A stretch of 64,000 nt of DNA from Histomonas meleagridis (taxonomy: Eukaryota; Parabasalia; Tritrichomonadida; Dientamoebidae). Below are positions 1-9,215 of this stretch, piece by piece (the stretch's first letter is position 1; each line of letters starts with the position of its first letter). The notes under the pieces are model-generated. The model was not told the origin of the DNA. It did not search any database and worked only from the letters and a program-made list of their open reading frames with translations. The stretch is from positions 124,001 through 188,000 of the forward strand of contig WSYJ01000149.1 of NCBI GenBank assembly GCA_020186115.1, given 5' to 3'. Both the position numbers and the translations under genes were made by a program.

Positions 1-1180
1 TATTTTAATAAAAATCTAATGAAATAAGCAAACAATCTTGCTAAAATCAATGTATCTATTGTTAATTAAATAGTTATAAAGTTCCACATTTCCAGAAAAA
101 CCCGAAATTTTCAAAAAATCAATAGGAATATGATTACTTTCGAGAAAATATTGAGTAATATATAAATTCCCTGTTATGATTGAAGCAATGAGAATATTTT
201 CATTTATTTTCAATTCTTCTTTAAGTAAAAATGATAAAAGTTCATAATTATCATGTAAAACACATTTTGTTCCTAATTCTTCTAAATTCTTAATTTCTTT
301 TAACTTATTATCATAAAAATATTTAAAGATATCATTTCGATGAAATTCTATTGCTGCTTCATATGCATCTTTAAATGTTGAATGATTTTGTTCACATAAA
401 TGAATTATTTCTTCATTTCCACCTGCAACTGCATATTTACCTGTTTTATCTAATTTTGCTCCATTCATAAGTAAATATTTAAAACATTTAATTGAAGAAA
501 AAAATGCTGCATAATCAATTAATGTAACATTTTTTATGATTAATAAATGAATATCTTTCATAAAGTGATGGTATTATTGTTTGATTAAAATCAAAGTTTG
601 TTTCTGATGATATTTCTTGAAGTTTTTCTATTTCATCATTCCGAATTATTTTCGCAATTTCATTCTGATTTATTCCTTCTTTAACATATTTCTGATGAAG
701 TTCCCAATTATTCGCTTTAAGTTTTTCAAGGTTTTTGGAGAAATATTCAGAAAATTGATAGCGATAGTTTAAAACGAAATTTGCTTTAAAATGTGAAAAA
801 AATAAATTTTTCATATTTTTAGTAATCGATGAGTTAATTAAACCTTTTTCTATCAAATTTCCGATAAGATAATTAGATTCTTGTGAGTTATTTTTCAGAA
901 GGAATTGAGAAAAGATGTCAATTATTGAAACTTGATTTTTATTTTCATCTTGTTCAATTAAATTCAAAAACTCAATAATTATATCTATATTTTTCAGTCT
1001 TGTTACAAACAAAGTGTAAATGAAACGGCAGATGATCAAGTTGAATGAATACGTTCGTGAATTATCATAAAATTCGCGTAATGAAGAAACAGATGTATCA
1101 AGATTGTTTGTATTTATGTTATAAATTATTTCTGTAAGTGCAATTAAGTCTGGCAAGGAATTTATCTTTGATGTGCTCAT
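1..1180 (-). pseudogene. DUF3447/ankyrin-repeat gene, frameshifted, runs off the left edge
   Basis: This is the N-terminal part of a trichomonad DUF3447/ankyrin protein read leftwards from an ATG at 1180. Conserved blocks match the other copies in this window: an early helical domain, then 'IAKIIRNDEIEKLQEIS', 'LIDYAAFF', 'CFKYLLMNGA', 'GKYAVAGGNEEIIHLCEQN' and 'FHRNDIFKYFY'. One extra A in an A6 run near 526-531 separates two frames (515-1180 and 16-561). With one A fewer the frame would run on, so this may be a sequencing error or a young lesion. After the DUF3447 part the frame ends at a stop at 16. The DNA there already looks like the AT-rich spacer that separates ankyrin modules at the other loci, so the repeat array probably lies beyond the left edge. 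Family assignment is firm; expression is unknown. Confidence 0.72.
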
Positions 1181-1190
1181 TCCACTGCTA

Positions 1191-1560
1191 TTAAATAACA
1201 CTGAAAAAAATTTTAATGGTCATGTGATATGAATTTTTATATAAAATTATCATAAATAAAAACATAGAATGAACTTCATGATGTAATCCATTCACATATT
1301 TAATTTTATTTGGAATACTTAAATTTTCATTATTCATTAAAACTTTATTATCTTTCTGCCATCCCAAAGGCAGCTCATCATTTATCTCATATACTTGAAG
1401 TTTTTCATTAAAAAATATTTCATTATTCAACCAAAACGCATCCATCTTGCCCAAATCTTTATGTGAATGGATTGGGAACAATTTATAGCGGCCAAATGAA
1501 AATTGTTCAATTTCAGGAGATGTAATAAATTTTTATCATTTATTATATTCATTTTCCATT
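1191..1560 (-). pseudogene. unidentified protein fragment
   Basis: A minus-strand reading frame with non-random composition ('HSHKDLGKMDAFWLNNEIF', 'DELPLGWQKD') lies just upstream of the DUF3447 gene. It has no convincing start, and the frame becomes low complexity towards 1191. I do not recognise the family. It may be a relic of a gene whose 5' part has decayed. From 1561 to 2292 I see only AT-rich DNA with homopolymer runs and nothing I can name. Confidence 0.25.
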
Positions 1561-2292
1561 CTAGATCATATCCATTCGAGTCTAATAAAAAACATATCTG
1601 CTAAAATTATTATTAGAAAAAATATGATATATTAAATTAGATCGAATAAAAAATCGGTTTGGGTGGTAAATTCTCATCTACTTGATATTTTAATTATACA
1701 TTCTCTAGTCTTTGGTAAATATTAAAAAAAAAAAAAACTAAAATAATTCATTACAGAATTATCAGGAAGAACGATTATTGGAATAAGTTTTCTTTCTTTA
1801 ATTTGTTTTAGTTTGAATAAATTGAAACAATTAACATAGCGATGGCATTAAAAATATGGTTTTCTTTTTGAAAAAGTGCTGAGCAAATTTGATAACTTTT
1901 TTTGCTGCCCCAATCAGAGTATTCCCTTTAAAAATTATATGGTCTTTAAACATGAATGTTTATAATTTTCTATAATAAAAAAAATGATCATTCACCAATT
2001 TCCTATAGAAAGTTTATAATTTCATTTCACACATGAAAATACACAACCATTTACATATTTAATAATTTTTCTATTTATTAAAATTACACATAGAGGCATA
2101 TTCCCAATTTTATATCGAATCAAAAAACGTCTTGCGAAGAATTACAACAACTTCCATCACTACATTTTCAGTCAACAAAAGTTTTTTGCTTTGTATATCA
2201 AGAGTAGATGTTACAGCCAAACACTTTTGTGAAGGATGTATTTAAGAGCTGCTGTAGCCTTGTTCGTATATGATAAAAAAAATATCTAATTT

Positions 2293-4434
2293 TCATATTA
2301 ATATATGGTTATCTTCCATAAAATCTTGAGCAAATGGATCTTCTTCAATAATCATTGGTTTGTCATTTAATGAAAAGTTTTCTGATGTTCCTGCTGTAGG
2401 AACAATAATTTCACTATTTTCTTTACTTGATTTATTTTGCTTATGTCTACGTATAATAATAAACATTATCAATATACCACAAATTATTATTATTATCACT
2501 GCAATTGGAATACTTATTGCAATAGCAATGTTCGTTTTGCTATTATCTCCATCATTTTGTGCAAAAAGTGTGAAATAATTAGAATAAAAAACAAAATATT
2601 TGGAATAAATTATAACAGTGTATTTATAATATATAGAATCGACATAAACGTAACTGAGACCGGAATATTTCATTTGAGTCTTTGATATATATGAGTAAAG
2701 AATTATTGTTTGAGTAAATGAAATAGAATGAATCGAAACAAAAGTATGTGATAAACTGTTGTCATATTGATTAAATGTATTTGATTTATTTGTTGTACTT
2801 GATTTAGAAAAAGTATTCGATTCAGTAAATAATGAATTTGATTTAGAAAAAGTATTCGATTCAGTAAATGAATTTGACTTAGTGAAAACATTCGATTCAG
2901 TAAATGAATTTGATTTAGAAAAAGTATTGGATTTAGTAAATGATTTGGTTGGCTCTGGAATTGGTATTTTGATACTTGCAATTTCACCAATGTTTCCTGC
3001 ATTATCTACAGCCGCAACGTGTACATAGTTTCCGTTTTGTATTTGTTCTTTTGTTAATTTGATAAAATTATTTTTTGTTTGAGATAATAATTCACTTGAG
3101 GTAGAACTATTATTTGGAGTTATTTTATATTTATACATTTTGATTCCTGAAGATACTTCAACTTCAACCTCAGCCGTTGAAGCGATTAAATCATCATTAT
3201 TCCTTGAGTATGCTTCAACTTTATATTTATACAATGATCCAACATCAGTTCCTTTGATCATAACTGTATATTCTTCTTCATTATAAGAAATATTAACTAC
3301 TGGTGGCTCAAAATCTTGTGCTGAATGATCCTCAATAAAATTATCATAAGTCCTTTGCTTTAAATAAAATATTGTATTTGCAATAATTTGACCTTCTATT
3401 GGCATTGAATTACTTAAACCTGATTGAATCACTGCCGTATTATTATTTGTTGTTAAGTAATAACCATGAAGAAGTCCGAATTCGTCTCTTTCTGTATTAC
3501 CGAATAATGCCCAAACATCTCCTGTAGATGCACCAGATGCAGATATAGAATTCAAATATATAGTTGATCCTTTTGAACCAATTTTATATGGGTAGTTCAT
3601 AAGTAATCCATCTTGTATAACTTTTGCATTGTTCGTAATATATCCCACATAAGATGGTTTTCCGCCATTAACAGTTGAATCAGCTCCTGATACTTTAATT
3701 CCAAAAAGGTCCCGAATTGCAAGCAGGCTTTGAGCATTACTTTTGATATAAAAATTATCATCAATGGAATCATATCCAGTAAATACACCATACCCTTTTT
3801 TTATATATTCAGCAATAACATTTGTGGCTGTTGTTGTAAGAATATTATAACCAGAACTATACTTCGCTGAACCAAAGAAAATCACATCATAGTCATATAT
3901 GAAATTTGGTTCTACTGAAATATTAGATTCAAAATCATTTATTGAAATTGGTGTGACATAAATTACTTGTTCGCCTGTTCTTGGATCAACTCCATTTGGA
4001 TTGAAGATTGTGGTGCTGTTTTTTGTTGACATAGTGCCACCTTCTAATATAGCCTTAAGGGCAGCTGATGAAGGCAACGAATACTGTGTAAAATCATTAC
4101 CAAATGTGAAATTAACTAAAGATGTGTTATAGTCGCCTGTATATAAATTTGTTTGACCATTGTAACCATCAATTTGACTTGGGTAAACATTTAAAACATT
4201 TATAAAAGTCCCTTTTATATAAGTGCTAATTTGTCCCCAGTTGGTCCATTCATTATTGAGATTACCTTTGCTTTGAAAAACTTTGTAATACACATTACTC
4301 TCTGACAGATTCGTCCAAGAAAGATATGTTCCTCCTCTGTTATATGCATATGATGAATTACAAGTTGCCCTAGATGTAAATGTAAGTGGTTCTGAGAGTG
4401 CATGAACAAGGAAAAAGAGAGTCATAAAAACCAT
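2293..4434 (-). CDS. type I membrane surface protein with large ectodomain and Ser/Thr-rich stalk
   Basis: This is a 713-residue predicted cell-surface protein. I start it at the ATG at 4434, because that gives a clean signal peptide ('MVFMTLFFLVHALS'); the longer frame has only a TTG upstream. A roughly 370-residue ectodomain follows, with a 'YDVIFFGSAKY...EYIKKGYGVFTGYDS' type segment resembling bacterial-like extracellular domains (perhaps DUF5057, tentative). Next come an Ig/fibronectin-like stretch ending 'VAAVDNAGNIGE', a stalk of six-residue repeats (S-F-T-E-S-N / T-F-S-K-S-N), one membrane helix (about 645-670) and a basic-then-acidic cytoplasmic tail ending near 'DPFAQDF'. That layout (stalk, one helix, short tail with a DPF motif) is shared with trichomonad BspA-like surface proteins. 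I see no leucine-rich repeats. A role in adhesion or host contact is inference. Confidence 0.8.
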   Translation of the reverse strand: MVFMTLFFLVHALSEPLTFTSRATCNSSYAYNRGGTYLSWTNLSESNVYYKVFQSKGNLNNEWTNWGQISTYIKGTFINVLNVYPSQIDGYNGQTNLYTGDYNTSLVNFTFGNDFTQYSLPSSAALKAILEGGTMSTKNSTTIFNPNGVDPRTGEQVIYVTPISINDFESNISVEPNFIYDYDVIFFGSAKYSSGYNILTTTATNVIAEYIKKGYGVFTGYDSIDDNFYIKSNAQSLLAIRDLFGIKVSGADSTVNGGKPSYVGYITNNAKVIQDGLLMNYPYKIGSKGSTIYLNSISASGASTGDVWALFGNTERDEFGLLHGYYLTTNNNTAVIQSGLSNSMPIEGQIIANTIFYLKQRTYDNFIEDHSAQDFEPPVVNISYNEEEYTVMIKGTDVGSLYKYKVEAYSRNNDDLIASTAEVEVEVSSGIKMYKYKITPNNSSTSSELLSQTKNNFIKLTKEQIQNGNYVHVAAVDNAGNIGEIASIKIPIPEPTKSFTKSNTFSKSNSFTESNVFTKSNSFTESNTFSKSNSLFTESNTFSKSSTTNKSNTFNQYDNSLSHTFVSIHSISFTQTIILYSYISKTQMKYSGLSYVYVDSIYYKYTVIIYSKYFVFYSNYFTLFAQNDGDNSKTNIAIAISIPIAVIIIIICGILIMFIIIRRHKQNKSSKENSEIIVPTAGTSENFSLNDKPMIIEEDPFAQDFMEDNHILI
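2767..2949 (-). repeat. 18-nt coding tandem repeats (SFTESN/TFSKSN stalk)
   Basis: About nine imperfect 18-nt units inside the surface protein gene encode the six-residue motif S/T-F-(T/S)-(E/K)-S-N. One unit carries an extra Leu codon ('SNSLFTESN'), and the last units diverge ('NKSNTFNQ'). Repeats of this kind often vary in copy number and here would set the length of the extracellular stalk. Confidence 0.7.
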
Positions 4435-5149
4435 TGAAGCAACCTTCAAACCAAATCATTTTTGAATGAGCGATCGAATTTTCATAGCAACGGTTCTGAA
4501 TTGAATGTTGTCCAAAAGTGTTTGAATCGGCAGTTATCTTATCGTTGATAACGGCTTTTTTTCTTTACCTATTTATAAGAATAAAACATAGGTGGAGAAA
4601 ATTAAAATACCGACAGTCAATACTTTTTTGACTACATGGGCTATACTGTAAATTGATTACTCCAAGTCTCAAAAAAATTCTGATGGACAATATTGATATA
4701 TTATAACAAATTTGTTGATTATTTTTGTTATGTAAATTGACAGAACGGGCGACAAGTACGTTTATTTTTTACATTTTTTGACAAAATGAAAATATCTTTC
4801 CTTTTAAAGATATTATTTAGATATCATTATAATATTTATATATAGAATATGTGTTGGACATTTTAATATATGTTGTGAATAAATTCGATTCAATATTTTT
4901 GTTGAGTTATAATTATAATTAAAAAAATATTTTACAGCTCACAATATTATATATTTTACACATATCGTTATTGAAATAACAATTTTCAACTTTTATGTTA
5001 CGATTCCTTGTATATGAATTTTTTCTACATACATTGTATGCAAATTATGAATTTAAATTTGCTAAGAGATGTGTGGGCCAATTTTATTGTCGCCTGTTTC
5101 AAATTTACAAATAAATGAGTTTTCTCCGATACGTAAATCGGAAATCTTA
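4435..5149. other. intergenic, AT-rich; possible Myb-type motif near 4541-4554
   Basis: No gene seen. Upstream of the minus-strand surface protein gene lies an imperfect hairpin with TATCGTTGATAACGG (about 4540-4554). It contains both AACGATA and AACGG, motifs resembling Myb recognition elements described in trichomonad promoters. The rest is long A/T runs. Confidence 0.35.
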
Positions 5150-5264
5150 CAGTGCCGGCCATCAACGGACAGCTTTAAAGCCAAAAAGACGATCAAATCT
5201 TTTTTTTAGTTAAAAAGTGGACAATTTTTTGCTTCCAATGTTCTAATTTTCGTGGCAGGCACTG
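5150..5264. mobile_element. 115-bp MITE of mariner/Tc1 type
   Basis: The element begins CAGTGCCGGCCA and ends TGGCAGGCACTG, an inverted repeat of about 12 bp with one mismatch. It is flanked on each side by TA (5148-5149 and 5265-5266). TA target duplication plus short terminal inverted repeats starting CAGTGCC are hallmarks of mariner/Tc1 insertions. The interior (about 90 bp) has no coding capacity, so it would be a non-autonomous element mobilised in trans. Mariner elements are known in Trichomonas (Tvmar1); whether these ends match that family I cannot check here. Confidence 0.6.
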
Positions 5265-5529
5265 TAAAAAAAATGTTCATAGCTATGTAAGTATATTCCC
5301 ATATATATGGTAAAGGTTTGATAATTTTCATCGAGAATTTTTTTTATAAGTTAGAGTGTTTTTTGTTTTTCATGAAATATCTCCATGTATATAATAAATT
5401 TTAAAATTTCTTGTTGATCCGGAAAATAATACTACTTGAACTTTAAGTTTATTATGTTGTTTCCGAAAAAAGGATAAAAAATAAATTAATACAAAATTAT
5501 TGATTAATCAATATAATATATAAACCAAA

Positions 5530-6237
5530 TTATTGTAATAATTTCCTATCTTGTTCTTTATTAATATGAATATTTAATGAATAATTAATTTCTAATTCTT
5601 GTAATAAATCTTTATATATCTTTTGGATATATTCTTGATTATGTAAATTTTATAAATGTTGTTGTTTAATGGTAGAAATTAAAATATTATTATATTTAGA
5701 AAAAGATGTTTTATTGAATATAATTTCATTATTAAATAAATTATTTATCGTAGTACATATTTAATAAAGTTTTACATCATTTGTGTTTGTAATAGAACTG
5801 TTAAAATAAATATCGATTGTAATTATTCACTTGATGTAATTCCATTAATTTCAAAAATAGGTTCTTCAATAACTTTTTGTTTATTAAATCTAATATTAAA
5901 ATTTGATGTTCGCAATGATAATGAAAAGAATTATTCAAAATTCGTATTATTATTAGATATATCATTAATAAATTCTAATAAAGTAAAATCACTTATCAAA
6001 TCGTTTAACTAAAAATATTCGATTTTGAATACCATGTCTTTGATATAAATCATTATTTTGATAATTTTGATCATAATTTGATATAAAGAATAAATATTTA
6101 AATATTTCAGGAAATACATTCATAAATATATTTTCATCTTTAATTTCAGTATTATCTAATAACTTCAAAAAAATCATTTTTAAGTAACTTACTGTTTCTT
6201 TGCTTGAACATTTCAAATTTCTGTTGTTTACTCGCAA
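5530..6237 (-). pseudogene. unrecognised, multiply interrupted coding relic
   Basis: Read on the minus strand from 6237, an 82-codon open stretch (5989-6237, 'EIFKYLFFISNYDQNYQNN') is followed by further protein-like pieces in shifting frames. These include 'RFNKQKVIEEPIFEINGI', 'NKTSFSKYNNILISTIKQQ' and 'KIYKDLLQELEINYSLNI', ending at a stop near 5533. Composition and segment order suggest the C-terminal part of a large alpha-helical protein that has decayed by several stops and frameshifts. I do not recognise the family. Confidence 0.35.
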
Positions 6238-6511
6238 TCGATGGTAAATTATCCATCCTATCTATCAAACAAACAGAATCTATTTCATATCTTATTTGTT
6301 TTTATTGCTTTTAGTTGTTACTTTGCTATTATTCATACTTACCAAACAACAGATTTTCAAACAATTCATTTTAAATTTTATCAAAATATCATTTATTTAT
6401 CTTGAACATTATCCCAATAAACAAAATACACACACTTTTTTATGTTTCGATCCTGATCTATATTTAAAATATCATTAACTTATCTAAAAGAAAAAAGAAT
6501 TTTTTTCCCAA

Positions 6512-6865
6512 AAAAAAATTATTAGCAAATCAATTTTTATTCTTTTTGCTTTCTTTTTTGCTTGTTCATATCAAGAATTTAACAACGGGACTCTTATTAT
6601 TTCTAATTCTGTAGATTTCACACAAGATTACAAAGCAGAAACTATAAATTTAATTGTTAATGAAGTAACTTCGATACCATCAAGTGTTTTCAATAATTGG
6701 GATATCTTAAAATATGCTGAAATAAGTGGATCTGTAACAATTCATACTTCGGTGACTTCGATTGACGTTAATCCTTTTGTGGAATGTGCGAACCTTTTAT
6801 ATGTGAATGTCTCTAAAGATAACCAATATTTTTCAAATTTAGCAAATGATGGAATTCCTTCATAG
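6512..6865 (+). pseudogene. BspA-like surface protein, 5' fragment without a start codon
   Basis: An open frame of about 117 codons runs to a TAG at 6863-6865. It has no ATG but begins with a signal-peptide-like segment ('SKSIFILFAFFFACS'). It continues with residues typical of the N-terminus of trichomonad BspA-like LRR_5 proteins: 'INLIVNEVTSIPSSVFNNW', then 'YAEISGSVTIHTSVTSID' and 'ANLLYVNVSKDNQYFSNL'. The lost start, the early stop and the DUF3447 gene immediately downstream mark it as a remnant. Confidence 0.55.
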
Positions 6866-6949
6866 ATATTTGAATATTAATAAGGTTTGCAATTTCCTTA
6901 GTTGCTGTCGAAATATTTCGGAAGTTGACCTCATTTAGGCAATCAACAA

Positions 6950-8725
6950 ATGGAGTTATTAGCAGAGCTAAATCAAATTATATTTGACTTGACCGAAAAA
7001 AATTTCAAAGAATCAGCTCAACAAACAATAAAATTATTCGATTTAAATTTCCCATATTCTTTTAATTTTGTAATATGTAATTTTGTTTATTCTGCATTTT
7101 TCGCTCAAAAGAGTGGAAGCAATTCGTACTTAAACTTTTTAGATTTGATTAGAATTAAGGAAGAAGAAATAGACAAAAATTATCCCAATATCATTAAAAT
7201 TTTTGCATATTATATATTACAAATTGCAATAATGAAACAAATTATTTAATTGATGAAGATGTTATCAATCATATGATTATACGCACATTATTTCGATCAT
7301 AGGAAAAGTCTCAAGAACAATATCGTCTTACTGATCAAGCAGAAAATAATTTTATTGAAAATTATGATGAACTCTTAGCAAATGATTGGTAACTTCACAA
7401 AAAATATGTTAAAGAAGGAGTTAATCCAAATGAAATTGCGAAAATAATTCGAAATTATGAAATCGAAAAACTTCAAGAAATATCATCACAAGAAAACTTC
7501 GATTTTAATCAAAAAATTAATCCATCACTTTATGAAAGGTGTTCATTTATCTATGAAAATGTTACATTAATTGATTATGCAGCATTTTTTTCTGCAGTAA
7601 AATGTTTTAGATATTTACTTATGAATGGTGCAAATATCGAAAAAACAGGTAAATATGCAGTTGCAGGTGGAAATGAAGAAATTATTCATTTATGTGAACA
7701 AAATCATGCATCATTTTACCAAGCATGTGAAACTGCAATTAAATTCCATCGCAATGATATCTTTAAATATATTTATGAAAATAAATTAGAAGCAGATTTA
7801 AATGAAAGTATTATTGATGGATTAATGTGTATATGTGTTGATTACGAAAATTATAAAATTCTTTCGTATTTAGAAGAGAAAGGATATGCAATTAAAGCTT
7901 CCATTATTAATGAACAGCAAAAATTGGAAATGTATATCTTGTTAAAATGTTTCTTCTAAATAATCAAATCCCAAATGATATTTTAGTGTCTTCTTCAAAA
8001 TCAGGAAATATTGAATTATTTAAATATATTCTTGAGAAAGGAATTGATGTTAATGCTAAAGATATTTATTTGTTTTATTTAAAATTTATTTTAATAATTT
8101 TATTTTTAAAAATAATATTTAAAAAATATTTTCATTATTCCGAACAGCACTTACATTAGCATCTGAAAATGGTTATATAGAAATCGTTAAATTACTTCTT
8201 GAACAAGAAGGAATTGATATTAATGCTAAAGATATTTATTTAATTTAATTGGAATTTATCACAATAATTTTGGATTTCAAAGTAATAAATTGGAATTATT
8301 TTAATTATTTCGAGGTGCACTTATGTATGCATCTCAAAAAGGTCAATTAGAAATAGTTAAATTACTTCTTGAGCAAAAAGGAATTAACATTAATGATAAA
8401 GGTATTTATTTGTTTTATTTTATATTTATTTTAATAATTTGGTATATCTATACAATATTTATGAATTTTTTATATTATTTCAAACAGCATTTATAATTGC
8501 AGCTGAAAATGGTTATATAGAAATCGTTAAATTACTTCTTGAACAAGAAGGAATTGATGTTAATGCTGAAGATATTCATTTGTTATATTTCAAGTTAATT
8601 TTAATGATTTTGGATTCCAATATAATATTTGGAAATAATTTATAATATTTCAAACTGTACTTATGATAGCATCTGAGAAAGGAATTATGGAAAAAGTTAA
8701 AATGATTGAAGAGAAAGAGAAATAG
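6950..8725 (+). pseudogene. DUF3447/ankyrin gene with 90-nt modules and 80-nt spacers
   Basis: The N-terminal DUF3447 region is damaged: a stop after 'AIMKQII' (7249), an in-frame TAG near 7301, a nonsense change where paralogues read 'NDWELHKK' (TAA at 7390-7392) and a one-base deletion near 7924. The part 7390-7930 carries 'LIDYAAFF', 'KTGKYAVAGGNEEIIHLCE' and 'FHRNDIFKY'. The 3' half is different. Ankyrin modules at 8144-8233, 8314-8403, 8484-8573 and 8654-8725 are all open and share one internal phase. They are separated by four spacers (8064-8143, 8234-8313, 8404-8483, 8574-8653) of exactly 80 nt. The last module ends in its own TAG (8723-8725). Disrupted N-terminal coding beside intact modules is hard to explain by simple decay. 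Confidence 0.7.
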
Positions 8726-9215
8726 ATACAGGGTGTTCTAATTCGGAATAACATCTCAGTAAATCAAAATTTTTAATATGCATATAATATTTCGAATGAT
8801 AAAAGGTTCAACGTCTTTTTTGCACGTTAATCTGATTTGTTTTATTATGTGTTTTATCAAAGACGAAACGACGTCATTGTTATCCAAAGAGAACATATTA
8901 ATGGATTCAAAAAATAAAAAAAAAATTCATTCTTATGCTTATCAAAAAATAATGAGTGATTATAAATGAGGAATTTTTTCACAACATGGTTTTTATTTAA
9001 AAAAAAATTGATTTTATAAGGTTGATAAAATTACTGTACTTCACTTCACAACACAAATTTTTCACTGAAAAATATTTTTGACAATTTTAACTTTTTGATG
9101 ATATTCTATAATTTATTTTTTATTTTTTGATTGGCTCACAATAATTTCTATGGATTACTTTTAGTCAGCGGCTAGTTTGGAACGTTAAAAAAATTTTCTT
9201 TTCTCAAACATCAAA
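8726..9215. other. intergenic upstream of the formin gene
   Basis: AT-rich, with no gene I can support. The short frame at 8778-8969 has no recognisable content. A GGAACGTTAAAA stretch about 40 nt before the formin ATG and a TC-rich run with TCAAACATCAAA directly before it could be promoter and initiator, but this is only suggestive. Confidence 0.3.

Noticed and set aside
8778-8969. 63-codon ORF upstream of the formin gene
   Set aside because: Low-complexity, no similarity to the neighbouring families, and no start context; likely chance.
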